A DNA stretch of 64,000 bases from Staphylotrichum longicolle (taxonomy: Eukaryota > Ascomycota > Sordariomycetes > Sordariales > Chaetomiaceae), in assembly GCA_019096155.1 (NCBI GenBank), contig JAHCVI010000001.1, positions 11,346,001 to 11,410,000 of the forward strand. The letters are read 5' to 3'. The notes beneath the pieces were generated by a model. It was given only the letters and a program-made list of their open reading frames with translations. It ran no database searches and was not told where the DNA came from. The translations under genes were made by a program, and so were the position numbers. Positions 21,831 to 32,711 of the stretch are shown piece by piece. Each line of letters starts with the position of its first letter. The stretch's first letter is position 1.

Positions 21831-23369
21831 AAAGGTTTCGGACGCGGGGGCGGGTTTGGAGCGTTGCATCCGCCGACCCGGAGTTGAGCAGCAGGGCAGG
21901 ACGGGGTTCGGAACAGGGCAGAGTTGGGCTCTCATTTGCACCAGAAACACCTGGCATTAGGCAATAATACCAACACGATAATGAGTTCAAACCGACATAG
22001 TTCCAGACTGTGAAATGCGACCCTGTGACCATGAGATCCAGATTGCCCCCCGGTTGAAACCCGCCCTGCCTTCGCAGCCTTCCCCTCCATCAGATCATGG
22101 GCTGCACTGCGACCCTGATTTTCTCGTGGGGGTTTGGGGCTCGCGTTGCATTTGCGACCCGGGTTCCACCTTGCTGTGACGTTGGTCGACGCGCCCTCGG
22201 CATCGAGAAGGCTGCAACATGGCATTCGGGATCGAGTGTCTGAGGCGGAAATGACTGACGGCAAAGCCAGCCGAGGGCCAAACCGCGCCGGCCCCCAATC
22301 CACGGCTCGCACAGAGATGGGGCGGGAGATCAACAGGTTTTGGTCTTACAAAACAGCTGCAATGAATAATAACTAATCAAGGACCGGCTCGGGCTGTCGG
22401 TGATTCGCCGTCACTCCGGGTGAAACAGAGACTCTTCCAAATCGCCAGGTTGGCCCGTCCGATCAAATGGCCCCTGCTCTGTCGGCGGCGAACGGGATTT
22501 TGGGCTCTCGGGCGCCCTCGATGTACTGTACACGGCTAACAAACCTCACTAAACAAGAACTATTGCCGGTCGATGTGGGAAAAACACATCATCCCACCCT
22601 CCCTTCCCCTCGTCCCCATCGCGATCGGGATCGGACCTGTCCGAGAGCCACACAGGAAGCTGCGATGCCAAGCACGCAGACAGGGGACGCAAGGAACCAT
22701 TGCTCCTTTGGGACTTTGGAAGTTGAGGCATTTGGCCCAAGCGCAAGTCGCATCTCCGCGTGCCGAAACCCCTCCGCTTGGGACCCTGCGCAACGTCACC
22801 TGTGATTCATTCCGTCATCATGTCGGGGTTCTCTGAAACAGATTGCTCGTGAACGGTGGGGACGGTAGGGGCCGCTCATGACGCGGACGCTGGATTCGTT
22901 GAAAGGTTGATTGCAATCGACAGTTTTGCGACGACCTTCGCTCCACCGCAGACACCCCCGCCGAGATTGGATTTGTTCATGCCATTTCTCGGTGGTGGAG
23001 AATGGGCGGGGGGATCTTGGAGAAACTGGCGGCAGCGGCGGGAAGCGTTGCCCCACTGATCTCATTTTGGCATTCCGTCAGCGGCGTTCTGGAAAATTGC
23101 CCAAATTGGGATCAATCGGATATTCAGGGTTATCGGGCGGTTCGTGTGTTTATCGCCACGTGAGGACGTGCGATTTTGAAACACGTCCCGTCCTGTTTGC
23201 CTCGATCGATCGATGCAACAACTCGGTACGAGCATTTCTGAGCAGACCTTGGCCATCCGTCGCCAACATTGGAAATTGATCACCGGTACTTTTACCTCGC
23301 GCAAAGGGACGGGATTCGGGGCAGAGCAAGGACAAAACAAGAAACGGCATTTTTTGCACTCGGCACGCC

Positions 23370-24660
23370 ATGGTGCTCCAACTGCATGTTTGGGGCCCGG
23401 CATTCGGCCTTCCGTCCATCGACGCCGAATGCCTCGCCGCCATCGCCTACCTCGCCCAAACCCTCGGCCCATCCGACTACCAGCTCATCCAGAGCAGCCC
23501 CTCCGCCGTCCCGACCCGTGCGTCACTACCCCCCTCCCCCTCCCCACCCACGTCTCGCTAACCCCAAATCCCAGAACACCTCCCTGCCCTCCACGACCCG
23601 TTAACCTCTACCTGGACCTCGGGCTACTCCTCCATCACCGCCCACCTCCACTCCCACCACCCATCCACCACAACACTAACCCCCCTCACAAAACCCACCG
23701 CCACAGAAACCACCACCACAACCACCACCGCCACCACAAAAGCAGACGCCACCGCCTACACCGCCTTCCTCACCGCCCACGCCGCGCCCCTCCTCGCCCT
23801 CTCCCTCTACGTCTCCTCGGCCAACTACGCGGCGGCGACCCGCCCGGCCTACAGCGCCGTCCTGTCCCTCCCGCTGCCCTGGACGGAGCCGCCCGCGCAG
23901 CGCGCCGCCATGGCCCGCCGCGCGGCCCACCTCGGCATGTCGAGCCTCGACACGGACGCGCTTGCCGAGAGGGAGCGGGCCGAGGAGAGGCTGGGCGTGA
24001 CGGAGGGCGGGTGGGTGACGGTGCCTGCCTCGTTGAGGAAACGGGGCGGGAAGGGCGGGGTGGGGCGGCGCGATGAGCCCGGAGCAGAAGGCGCGGATCA
24101 GGCTGGAGGGGCTGGCGCGGGATGTGTTGGACGTGCTTGCGGGCGTGGAGTGGGAGGGCCAGGGGTTGGGGGTCAGGTGTCTTGCGGGTATCTGGCGTTG
24201 ATGGTGGTGCCGGAGGTGCCGCGGCCGTGGTTGCGGGAGGTGGTGGAGGGGCGGTATGCGGCGCTGGAGGAGTTTGTGAGGGGGTTCAGGGGGGAGGTGT
24301 TTCCTGAGGGGAGGGAGCTGCCGTGGGTGAAGGAGGGGCCCAGGACGGGGCTGTGGGGGTGGGATGAGATTTGTGCGGGGGGTGATGGCGGAGGTGCCGC
24401 TGGCTGGGGAGCAGTGGAGTCGGTGGTGGATGGGGAGGAAGAACAGGGAGGTGTTGAGGAGCAAGGGGGTGAAGACCAGCACGGGTGGGGGTCTGCTTGT
24501 GCTGCTGGGGGCTGGGTTGGGCGTGGCGGCGGTGGGCGCTGGGGTGTTCTTCTACCGCGGGCTGCCGCCGTTTGGCGCGGCAGTGCAGGTCTGGCGCAAG
24601 CCGGTGGTGACGCTGAGCAGCCTTGGGGCGGCCGGGGCTCTCTTTGCAGGGGCGTTTTAG
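23370..24660 (+). CDS. SAM37: SAM37/metaxin-like protein, frame broken
   Basis: Metaxin/SAM37 is a mitochondrial outer-membrane subunit of the complex that inserts beta-barrel proteins. Exon 1 (23370-23517) encodes MVLQLHVWGPAFGLPSIDAE, the family's hallmark start; a 57-nt intron follows and exon 2 begins at 23575. From there the family sequence needs three frame changes: an extra base between about 24036 and 24073 (before the frame of MSPEQKARIRLEGLA), a missing base near 24184-24187 (before GYLALMVVPEVPRPWLREV) and an extra base near 24354-24363 (before RFVRGVMAEVPLAGEQW). All lie in G-rich runs and leave no room for introns. The C-terminal membrane anchor (LLVLLGAGLGVAAVGAGVFF) and the stop at 24658 are intact in the last frame. 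Sequence error is more likely than a true pseudogene. Confidence 0.75.
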
Positions 24661-25014
24661 TCTGGTCTGGGTTGGGCCAGAGTTTTGGTCAGGGCTTGGA
24701 GTTTGGAGTACGCATGGCCTGGAAAAGATAGACAGATTCCCCTCTGGATTTGATTTTACACCAATTGAGTAGACGAACTATTCTTTCCCGCCTTATTCAG
24801 AGCTTGAGGTTGAGCTTGGTATGCTCCTCTGTGGTTCTGATATTCATGCACGGGATGGGTGGAGCTCCCTGCCGATCCGGGGGATGCTGCAGATGGACCC
24901 ACCATCGGCAGCTCTCGACCGAACCGCCGAGCCCGAAATTTCCCAACAACCTGAGGTCAAACCCGACATTTCCACCAAGCAACCGGCTCCCGCTATGACG
25001 CGACAGAGACGACA
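24661..25014. other. Intergenic between SAM37 and mitochondrial IleRS
   Basis: 354 bp holding the SAM37 3' flank and the promoter of the synthetase gene. Nothing else is seen. Confidence 0.5.
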
Positions 25015-28000
25015 ATGTCAAAGAGCTGGGCATCGACGCTAAGGCTGCCCAAGTCGAGCTTCCCGTAGGGTTTCTTTGGCACCTGTTCCCGCAATTAATT
25101 GGGCCCCTTCCCGTGCTGACGCGCCGCAGACCGCGTCCTCTGGCGCAGACCCGGGACCAGTACATCCAGCGATGCGCCGATGACTTCTACAAGTGGCAGG
25201 CCGCCAACCGCCCCGCCGACAACGAGTACCTCCTGCACGATGGCCCGCCCTACGCCAACGGCGACCTGCACGCGGGGCACGCCCTGAACAAGATCCTCAA
25301 GGACATCATCCTGCGCGTCAAAGTCCAGCAGGGTGCGCACTCCCCCCTCTTTCCCCGCTTCTTCTCACCGACCCCAATCCAAGCTGAGCTGACCTCTGTG
25401 TGTGTGTGCACCCAACCAGGCCGCCGCGTCTCGTACATCCCCGGCTGGGACTGCCACGGCCTGCCGATCGAGCTCAAGGCCGTCGGCGCGGCCGAGGGCA
25501 AGCGCATGTCGCCCGGCGCGATACGCAAGGCCGCCCGCAAGCTCGCCTCCAAGACGGTCCTGCAGCAGATGAAGAGCTTCCGCGCCTACGCCGTCATGGC
25601 CGACTGGGACGCCCGTTGGACCACCATGGACATGGCCTACGAGATTCGTCAGCTGAGGTTGTTCCAGCGCATGGCGCGCCGCGGGCTGGTGTACAGGAAG
25701 TACAAGCCCGTGTACTGGTCGCCGTCGTCGGGCACGGCGCTGGCCGAGGCGGAGCTCGAGTACAATGAGGCGCACGTGTCGAGGGCGGCGTACGTGAGGT
25801 TTCCGGTGGTGGCGGGGGGGGAGGGGCTGCCGGGGCTGGAGGGGTTCGCGGGGAGGGTGTTTGCGGTGGTGTGGACGACCACGCCGTGGACGCTGCCCGC
25901 GAATCGGGCGGTTGCGGTCCACGAGGATCTGGCGTATCATGTTGTCAGGGTGGGCGCGGATGCCTACTTGGTGGCCGAGAACTGCCTGGAGCGGGTTGCG
26001 AAGGTGCTGGCTGGGGAGGGAGCCGCGCCCGAGATTTTGGGCACGGTCAAGGGCAGCCAGCTGACGCAGCTGCGGTATGTCAATGTGCTCCGGGGCAAGT
26101 CGGCCGAGCCGCAGCCGTTCATCCATGGCTCGTTTGTCACCGAGGGCTCTGGCAGCGGCCTGGTCCACTGCGCGCCAGGGCACGGCTTCGATGACTATCT
26201 CGCCTGTCTGTCGCTGGGCATCCCGGTGTCTGCGCCGGTAGACAATGACGGCTTGTTTACCGAGGAGGCGTTTCCGGACCAGCCTGACCGCCTAAAGGGC
26301 ATTTCCGTCCTCGACGGGGGCAGCGCTGCGGTGCTGGACATTCTTGGCGACGACGTCCTGGACGTTCATGAGTATCGGCACAAGTATCCCTACGACTGGC
26401 GGACCAAGCAGCCCATCATCATCCGGGCGACGGCTCAGTGGTTCGCCGATGTGGACACGATCAAGGACGACGCGCTGGCCGCCATCGACCAAGTGCGCTT
26501 TGTGCCCGAGAACGGAAAGAACAGGCTTGAGGCGTTTGTCAAGGGCCGCAGCGAGTGGTGCATCTCGCGTCAGCGCGCCTGGGGCGTGCCAATACCAGCG
26601 TTGTACGAGCCTAACGGCAACGCCGTCATGTCTGACGAGGTGCTTGACCACATCATCTCGGTCATTCAAGAGCGAGGAACCGATGCGTGGTGGACCGATG
26701 CCCCCGACGACCCGGTCTGGGTTCCAGAAGCGCTCCGTGGGAAGGCCGAGTACTTCCGCGGTCGCGATACCATGGACGTCTGGTTCGACAGCGGCACCAG
26801 CTGGACCATGACGGACAGGCAGCCGGATCTCTACCTCGAGGGCTCCGACCAGCACCGCGGGTGGTTCCAGTCCAGCCTGCTCACGCGCGTGGCTGCCTTG
26901 ACCGACCACCAGTCCACCACCAACACGCTCGGCCTGTCGCCGTTCAAAACCCTCGTCACCCACGGCTTCACGCTCGACCAAGACGGCAAGAAAATGTCCA
27001 AGTCCCTCGGCAACACCATCTCGGCCGACCAAGTCATGGACGGCTCCCTCCTGCCTCCGCTCAAGACCAAAAAGAAGGGCAACCCCAACGCTGCCCCGAC
27101 CAAAGACGCCCTCGGCCCGGACGCCCTCCGCCTCTGGGCCGCCAGCAGCGACTACACGCGCGACATCGTCCTCAGCGAGCCCGTGCTCAAGACCATCCAC
27201 CAGTCCCTCGTCAAATACCGCACCACCATCAAGATGCTGACGGGCTCCATGCACCGCGCCGCGCGCACGGCCCCGCTGACGGCCGTCGACCAGATCGCGC
27301 TCGTCCAGCTCGCCGACGTCATGCGCGAAGTCGGCCGGCACTACGACGCCTTCGAGTTCAACAAGGCCTTTAGCGCGCTCAACCGCTGGGTCGCCAATGA
27401 CCTGTCGGCCTTCTACCTCGAGGCGCTCAAGGACAGGCTGTACTGCGGCGACGGCGGCGGCGTGCTCGAGCCCATCTTTGTCGGGCTCCTGCGCATGCTG
27501 GCGCCCGTCACGCCCGTGCTGGTCGAGGAGGCGTGGGAGCACCGCCCCGCGTGGCTCAAGGAGGACGAGTCGGTCGTGCACCCGCTGCGGCAGCTGTACG
27601 ATGCGCCGCTTGTGGAGCGGGCGAGGTGGACGGTGGACGAGGCGGAGCTGAGGGAGGCGGTGCCCGTGCTGATGCGGGCGCACGCGGCGATCAAGGCGGC
27701 CGCGGAGATGGCGCGCGGGAGAAAAGTGCTGGGGTCGTCGCTGCAGTGCGCGGTGGTGCTCGAGGTGCCCGAGGGGAAGGGGCTGCAGGCGCTGAGCAGG
27801 CACCGGGGCGAGCTGGAGGCCATGTTTGTGGTGTCGTTTGTGGAGTTGAACGGGGCGGTTCCGGAAGAGGCGGAGTGGAAGTATTGCGAGGCGTTTGAGC
27901 TGGACGGGGCCCAGTGCAAGGCGTGGGTGCTCCCGCCCAAGGAGGCCAAGTGTCCACGGTGCTGGAGGTATGTGGCGCTCCAGGAGGACGAGCTGTGCGG

Positions 28001-28037
28001 GAGGTGCGAGGAGATGGTGGGTGAGAGTGTACAGTAG
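25015..28037 (+). CDS. ISM1: Isoleucyl-tRNA synthetase, mitochondrial
   Basis: Three exons: 25015-25064, 25130-25332 and 25420-28037, product 956 aa. It charges mitochondrial tRNA-Ile. The first exon is 50 nt and encodes a basic, Ser-rich start (MSKSWASTLRLPKSSF), a plausible mitochondrial targeting peptide. The 65-nt intron 1 has a good branch site and puts the next exon in phase. The class-I HIGH element appears as PYANGDLHAGH (HAGH at 64-67), and KMSKS occurs near residue 608 (GKKMSKSLGN). The editing domain lies between them, and the C-terminus ends in a zinc-binding module (CPRCWRYV...CGRC) typical of bacterial and mitochondrial IleRS. Intron 2 is 87 nt and free of in-frame stops, so a naive reading frame runs through it. 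Confidence 0.93.
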
Positions 28038-28443
28038 GCCTGTCGTGTGTTCGATAGATGTAGACTAGACGATCACAATGGATACCACATTCTGTGTCAT
28101 CGATTTCCTGGTACTAAAGGGGTGGTCTTGAGTTGATGTGTGGTCGGACAGGGTTAGGGTTCACGGCCGTCTTGTGTGACGTTCTGCTCGTTGTGTCAGT
28201 TCAACTTTTTAAACCTGCAACAACAAATGCGTTTGAGAGCTCACGGATTTCGTGAGCCCACCCACCCTCCATCAAATTTGTGTCTTTGATCGATGATCAA
28301 CCTGTTCCAAACATTCTGTCTGATGGAATCTAGGGTCGCAAATTCTTTTTGTCATTCGGATTTTGGGAAGTGATCCCACTACTCACCTCTCCTTTCTCCC
28401 AACTCGACTCAAACTCAAACTCAAACTCAAATTAACCACCAAA
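28038..28443. other. Intergenic between IleRS and RRN9 genes
   Basis: About 400 bp. It includes one AGGGTTAGGGTT telomere-like word near 28150 and a (CTCAAA)n microsatellite at about 28404-28431 in the probable RRN9 leader. Confidence 0.5.
28404..28431. repeat. CTCAAA hexanucleotide microsatellite
   Basis: Four to five tandem CTCAAA units immediately before the start codon at 28444. Confidence 0.75.
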
Positions 28444-30728
28444 ATGTCCCAACCACAACCACAACCAACCCTCAACTTTATCTCCACCAACCCCCTCCCA
28501 ACTGCAGCCGCAACCGCAACCGCCACAGCCACCAGCCCTCTACAAGAACCGCAAGAACCACAACAACCACAACAACCGCAATCACCAGACCAATCCCCAG
28601 AAGACCTCCAACTTGAACCCTCCTCACCAGCCTCCTCCGACCTGCACGCCACCCGCCCCAACCGCTGGCGCGGCCACCCCTCCACCTGGAAGACCTGGAC
28701 CGAGACCGACCGGCAGGTGTGGACGGCGCTGGAGAACGCGCGCAAGGCGGACTTGGCTGTGCACCTGTACAATGCCGCGGGGCTGAGGCGGGGGTGGAGG
28801 CGGGGGCCGGATGTCGATGCTCTTGGGCAGGTACGTGCTTTGTGGTTTCTTGTGGGTTTTCTTGTGCTTTGATGACATGACATGAGGGTGTGTGGTCGGG
28901 GTTGGAGGGGTTGCTCTGTTTGTTCTTTTTTCTTTTTTTTTCTCTATTTTTTTCGTTTTTTTCCGGGTTGACTGGCTGAGCTGTGCTGATGACCAATGGA
29001 TAGGATGGGGATGAGTCGACCGGGTGGGATATCGGCAAGGCGTGGACCGCGTGGCCTGTCAAGGCCAGGGAGGTGCCGGACGATGCGGTTCTGCCGCGCA
29101 CGGCCGATGTGAACGAGCCGTTTACTCTGAGACGAGAGCAAGGGGGCCTGTTTGCGGGGCAGAATCTGGAGGAGGAGATCTCTGCGACGATGCTGCGGTT
29201 CGCGAAGGAGAGATTTCAGAGGAGAGAGCTTCAGGGGAAAGAGGGGACTGGTGAGACGGTGGTGCCGTCTATCGAGAAGGGGGACGGGACCGCAACGGAG
29301 GGCGAGACGGATGCGTCTGCTACAGAGGGAGGGGGTGACAGAGACGACGAGGAAGCAAACAACCCTCCCCAAAAGACACCCCAGCGCAAGCGGAGACCTG
29401 CCTCGCCTGTCTTTATGCCAGTTGTCTCGGCGGACGACGACCGGTCGTATGCGCTGCTGCGTCCCGCGGCGCGGCGAACCATGGCCAAGCTGGACGACAC
29501 GCTGATGATCCTCCACAACCAGCGCGTGGCAGGTCTCGGCCACATGTCCGAGTCCTCTGCTAGCGACGAGGACGAGACTGACGCCGAGGACATGTCGGAG
29601 AGGCCGTCCCGGGTGCCGACGCCCAAAAAGCGCACGGGGAGGCCGAAGAAGGTCCATGTCCCACGGGAAGGGGAATCGGAGCAGGATATGATGCTCAGGG
29701 TGGCTAGGGAAAATAAGAGGAAACTGCCCACTTTGTCTCGAGAGGGATCCGAGTCTGCAAAGGAGACAGACCGCAGCAGAAGCAGGAGCAGGAGCAGGAG
29801 CCTGAGCATCAGCAGAGGACGGGCTTCTGCGGCAAGCTCAAGAGCCGGTTCCAGGGAAAGCTCGGGGTCCAGAAGCTCGAGCGTCTCGTCCCAGATCAAC
29901 AGGGAGAGACTCCTTGCCAGATGGGGCCTCCGAGACTGGCGGGATGCGTTGGGTGCGGCCGCCCTTGCAGGTTTCTCGCCGGCCGTCATCGCGCGAGCGA
30001 CCCAGCGATGCTCCACGCTGTTCCGAGAGGAGATGACGATGCACACGCTGCACGAGCAATCTGCTATACCCGGTAGAGCCGGGCTTGAGACGGTGCGGTA
30101 TGTGCCGGGAAGGTCTATCGCCCCATCCTCAGACGAAGAAGAATCCGAGGAGGAACTGCTTCAGCTCCGCATGGTTAGCCGCCAGTCGAGTGTCAGGCTT
30201 ACCGGAGCTTCGTCACCGGAGCCAGAACCGGGCCGCAGCCGGTCAGGCACACCCGCAGCGCGGTTTTGTCCGCATCCTGGATGCCCCAGGGCTGTCGAGC
30301 CGTTTAACAAAAAGTCAAACTTTGAGAGGCACATCAAGACGGTCCATGGCGGGTCGATGGAGCCTGCAAAGATGGATTTGGGCGAGGTTTCAGAGCCCGG
30401 AACTCCCACGAAGCGCCGCAGTCGGTCGGGCACACCTGCCGCAGCGTTTTTCTGCCATTATCCAAACTGCCCTCGGGCTACCGACGGGTTCAACCAACGG
30501 AAGAATCTCGCGCGGCATCTCCAGACGATGCACGGCAAGCGCGCGGCGCCGTCGGACGACGAAGAGGACAGCGCGGACGAGATGGACGGCGGCGTGCATG
30601 TGGACAGGTTCCTTCAGCCGATCAAGATCAGGAAGGGCTGGCGGGGAGACGACTTCCAGCAGCGGCTTACCCGGGCGCGTAAAAGGATCAGGGCGGGATC
30701 AGAGGAGCTGGATTCGGCATTTCTGTAA
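28444..30728 (+). CDS. RRN9: RNA polymerase I initiation factor Rrn9-like, two zinc fingers
   Basis: Two exons, 28444-28830 and 29004-30728, with a 173-nt intron; product 703 aa. After a Pro/Gln- and Thr/Ala-rich start, residues 78-125 hold the Rrn9 signature (NRWRGHPSTWKTWT, ALENARKADLAVHLYNAAGLRR). Rrn9 belongs to the upstream activating factor of RNA polymerase I in yeast. The centre is acidic and Ser/Arg-rich (a run of alternating R and S around residue 360). The C-terminal third carries two similar modules, each an SGTPAA linker followed by a C2H2 finger (FCPHPGCPRAVEPF...H-x4-H, and FCHYPNCPRATDGF...H-x4-H). As far as I know yeast Rrn9 has no such fingers. Family assignment rests on the N-terminal block and is good; the fingers are seen directly. 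Confidence 0.8.
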
Positions 30729-30754
30729 AGATCTTTCCAATACAAAACACACAA

Positions 30755-31546
30755 TCACTCCTGCCCCTTCGCAGCAAACTGCCTCTCCACCTCGTCCGCA
30801 AACTCTCCCAGCGTCTGAAACATCCACCCAAACCCCAGCTTCCCCTCCTCCTTCAACTTGCCGTAATCCCCTCCCGTCCCATACCCCTCGGGCTGATCCC
30901 CACCCCTCGCAATCCACACACTGCTCAGCCCGACCTCCTTCGCGGGCACATGGTCCGCCGTCAGGCTCCGCGCCACATGCAGCAGCTCCCCTTTCTCCTT
31001 GTCCACCCCAAACTCCCGCTTCACCCCGTCGAACAGGTATTTGAAGTTCTCCAAGCTCGGCTTGTAACTCCCGATCGCCTCGGCGGTATACACGGCATCG
31101 AACCGGGCCCCGGCCAGCGGCCCGGCCGCCGCCCGCGCAATGTTCATCTCGTTGACGTTGCTGAGGATGACGAGCTTGTAGAACCTGCCCAGCCGCCTCA
31201 GCGCGTCCACGGTGTCGGCGAAGGCAGGCCACCTGCCCGGGCCGTCCCCGATTTTTTGCAGGGCATCCTCGCCCAGCTCGACGCCCTGTTCCTGCGCGAG
31301 CAGGCGGAAGGACTCGACCAGGTTGGCGTCGTAGGCGAGCTTGGGCTGCGTCGCCCAGAGGTGCTCCGAGTGGTCGTTGAAGCGCTGGACGGCGAGCAAG
31401 GGGTTGGTGTGCCAGGGGTGGGAGGCTGGGAGGAGGGTGATGAGCGGAGACAGGTCGGAGGCCAGGCCGGATTCCCAGTCGATGAGGGTGCCGTAGCAGT
31501 CGAAGGAGAGGGCGCGGAAGGAGGTGAGGGAGGGAGTGGTGGACAT
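30755..31546 (-). CDS. HAD-superfamily hydrolase, haloacid dehalogenase type II-like
   Basis: Intronless, 263 aa from the ATG at 31546 (MSTTPSLTSF); the open frame extends 22 codons further but that part is unlike the family. The catalytic DxxxT motif is SFDCYGTLIDWE, with the nucleophile Asp near residue 16. Motif II is VILSNVNEM and the conserved Lys lies in SYKPSLENF. The later family stretch ...HVARSLTADHVPAKEVGLSSVWI is the fungal 2-haloalkanoic-acid-dehalogenase pattern. Real substrates of fungal members are largely unknown, so only hydrolase activity on a small phosphorylated or halogenated compound is inferred. Its stop lies only 26 bp from the convergent RRN9 stop. Confidence 0.88.
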   Translation of the reverse strand: MSTTPSLTSFRALSFDCYGTLIDWESGLASDLSPLITLLPASHPWHTNPLLAVQRFNDHSEHLWATQPKLAYDANLVESFRLLAQEQGVELGEDALQKIGDGPGRWPAFADTVDALRRLGRFYKLVILSNVNEMNIARAAAGPLAGARFDAVYTAEAIGSYKPSLENFKYLFDGVKREFGVDKEKGELLHVARSLTADHVPAKEVGLSSVWIARGGDQPEGYGTGGDYGKLKEEGKLGFGWMFQTLGEFADEVERQFAAKGQE

Positions 31547-32201
31547 ATTGGAGTTTGGGGGTTGGTAAGGGCTTGTGGTTGTTTGTTCAGTTGCGATGAA
31601 AGGTATTCTCACACAGCAGATGAGAAGGGGCGGTTGAAGTGGTGATGAGTGACCCTTGAGTTTTCTAGGAGAAGAGGAGATGTCTTATATAAACCGACCT
31701 GATGTCGTATGTACAGGAATGATAGAATATGCACGTCTACCTCATGTGTTTCCCACCCCCGCCAATCGGTCGCCCATTTCGGCCCCGCTGCTGCCCGGCG
31801 TGCCCCGGGACCTGCCCAATCCGCCTCGGCGAACCAGACCGATCGACTCACCGGCGCCGCGCCGCGGGGTTGGCGGGGATGACGTGAGGTCCAAAAGGGC
31901 GCGCCTTAAAAACACAAAATGACCCCAACCTGAACCCGTCTATATCAACAAAACAGAAACAATCTAGCCGATTTTGAAACCTTTCCAACAAATTCCATCC
32001 AGCAACGCCCGGCATTGCAATGCTCCCACATCTACCCAATCCCAACCCCAACCCGACTTTTTGTGACCCGGCTTTTGTGACCCAAGAACACCCAGTGGAC
32101 CCTTCCCCCACATCACACGACACCCAAAACCCACACAATCAGTTTGCACAAAATCCCTCCAGCGGAGCCGGCACCCCATCCAAAAACACAAAAAGCCCAA
32201 T
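31547..32201. other. Intergenic between HAD and tRNA-Leu
   Basis: About 650 bp with no open frame of merit. A TATATAAG element on the minus strand near 31685-31692 could be the HAD gene's TATA box. Confidence 0.5.
31685..31692 (-). promoter_or_regulatory. Possible TATA box of the HAD gene
   Basis: TATATAAG read on the minus strand about 140 bp upstream of the HAD start codon. Position and sequence fit a TATA element; nothing else supports it. Confidence 0.35.
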
Positions 32202-32313
32202 GGCAAGGTGGCCGAGCGGTCCAAGGCGCCACGTTAAGGTCCACCCTTAATCCTCTTCTCTCTGAGAATCCGTGGTCTCGAAAGGGGCGCGAGTTCGAAT
32301 CTCGCCCTTGTCA
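32202..32313 (+). tRNA. tRNA-Leu(AAG) with 30-nt intron
   Basis: A full cloverleaf can be folded. The acceptor GGCAAGG (32202-32208) pairs with CCTTGTC (32306-32312) with one G-U, discriminator A at 32313. The D arm is GCC/GGC, the anticodon stem CCACG (32229-32233) pairs with CGTGG (32271-32275), and the T arm GCGAG-TTCGAAT-CTCGC is perfect. The anticodon AAG is at 32236-32238. A 30-nt intron (32240-32269) sits one base after the anticodon, the canonical nuclear position, and contains CTTAA that can pair with the anticodon loop. A long variable arm fits leucine. CCA is not encoded, as expected for a eukaryote. Confidence 0.95.
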
Positions 32314-32711
32314 ACAATCAAGCCCTCAGATTCAGGGGTTCCATCTTTTTTCCCTTTCTGCCGTTTCCTTTTCCAGTGAACTTCGCCGGGGGCGCAGATC
32401 CACGACCCAGGGATCTGAGAGAAAGAAGGGTGCTATTTTTTGTGGTGCTCGGTGCTGGGTCATTGGTCGACAGTATGTCGAACCTGTTGCTGACGTTTTT
32501 GACGAAACGGATGCTCTCCAGATTGAGACCCTCGCGCGAGATGCAAATGGTGTTGGACCGTTGGAGCGCCTGGTTGAGGAAGGAGCAGGCATGACTGCCT
32601 GTGTAACAACCGAGTGGGTTTCACCACCCTCCCCCCGGAAAAGAAAGACGAGGCGGGAGCTCCCTCGGTGAGACAAACACTCCCAGGACATTCCAGTCCC
32701 CAGCCTCCGCG

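Larger units (their letters stand above)
14705..23369. other. 8.7-kb region without credible protein genes
   Basis: The interval between the glycosyltransferase start and SAM37 is mostly GC-balanced unique sequence. Many open frames exist, the longest 373 codons at 18308-19429, but none has domain character, biased codon use or convincing splice structure. It contains CA and GT microsatellites near 17.5 and 18.6 kb and a transcript-like segment at about 20.6-21.8 kb, listed separately. It may hold long regulatory sequence or non-coding transcripts. Confidence 0.55.

Noticed and set aside
24030..24370. Programmed frameshifting in SAM37
   Set aside because: Three shifts of alternating direction and no slippery heptamer; the family is not known for recoding.
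26292..27803. 503-codon minus-strand ORF over IleRS
   Set aside because: Shadow of the synthetase.
28145..28165. Interstitial telomere repeat
   Set aside because: Only one to two TTAGGG-like words; similar single words recur near 35426 and 35963 and may be chance.
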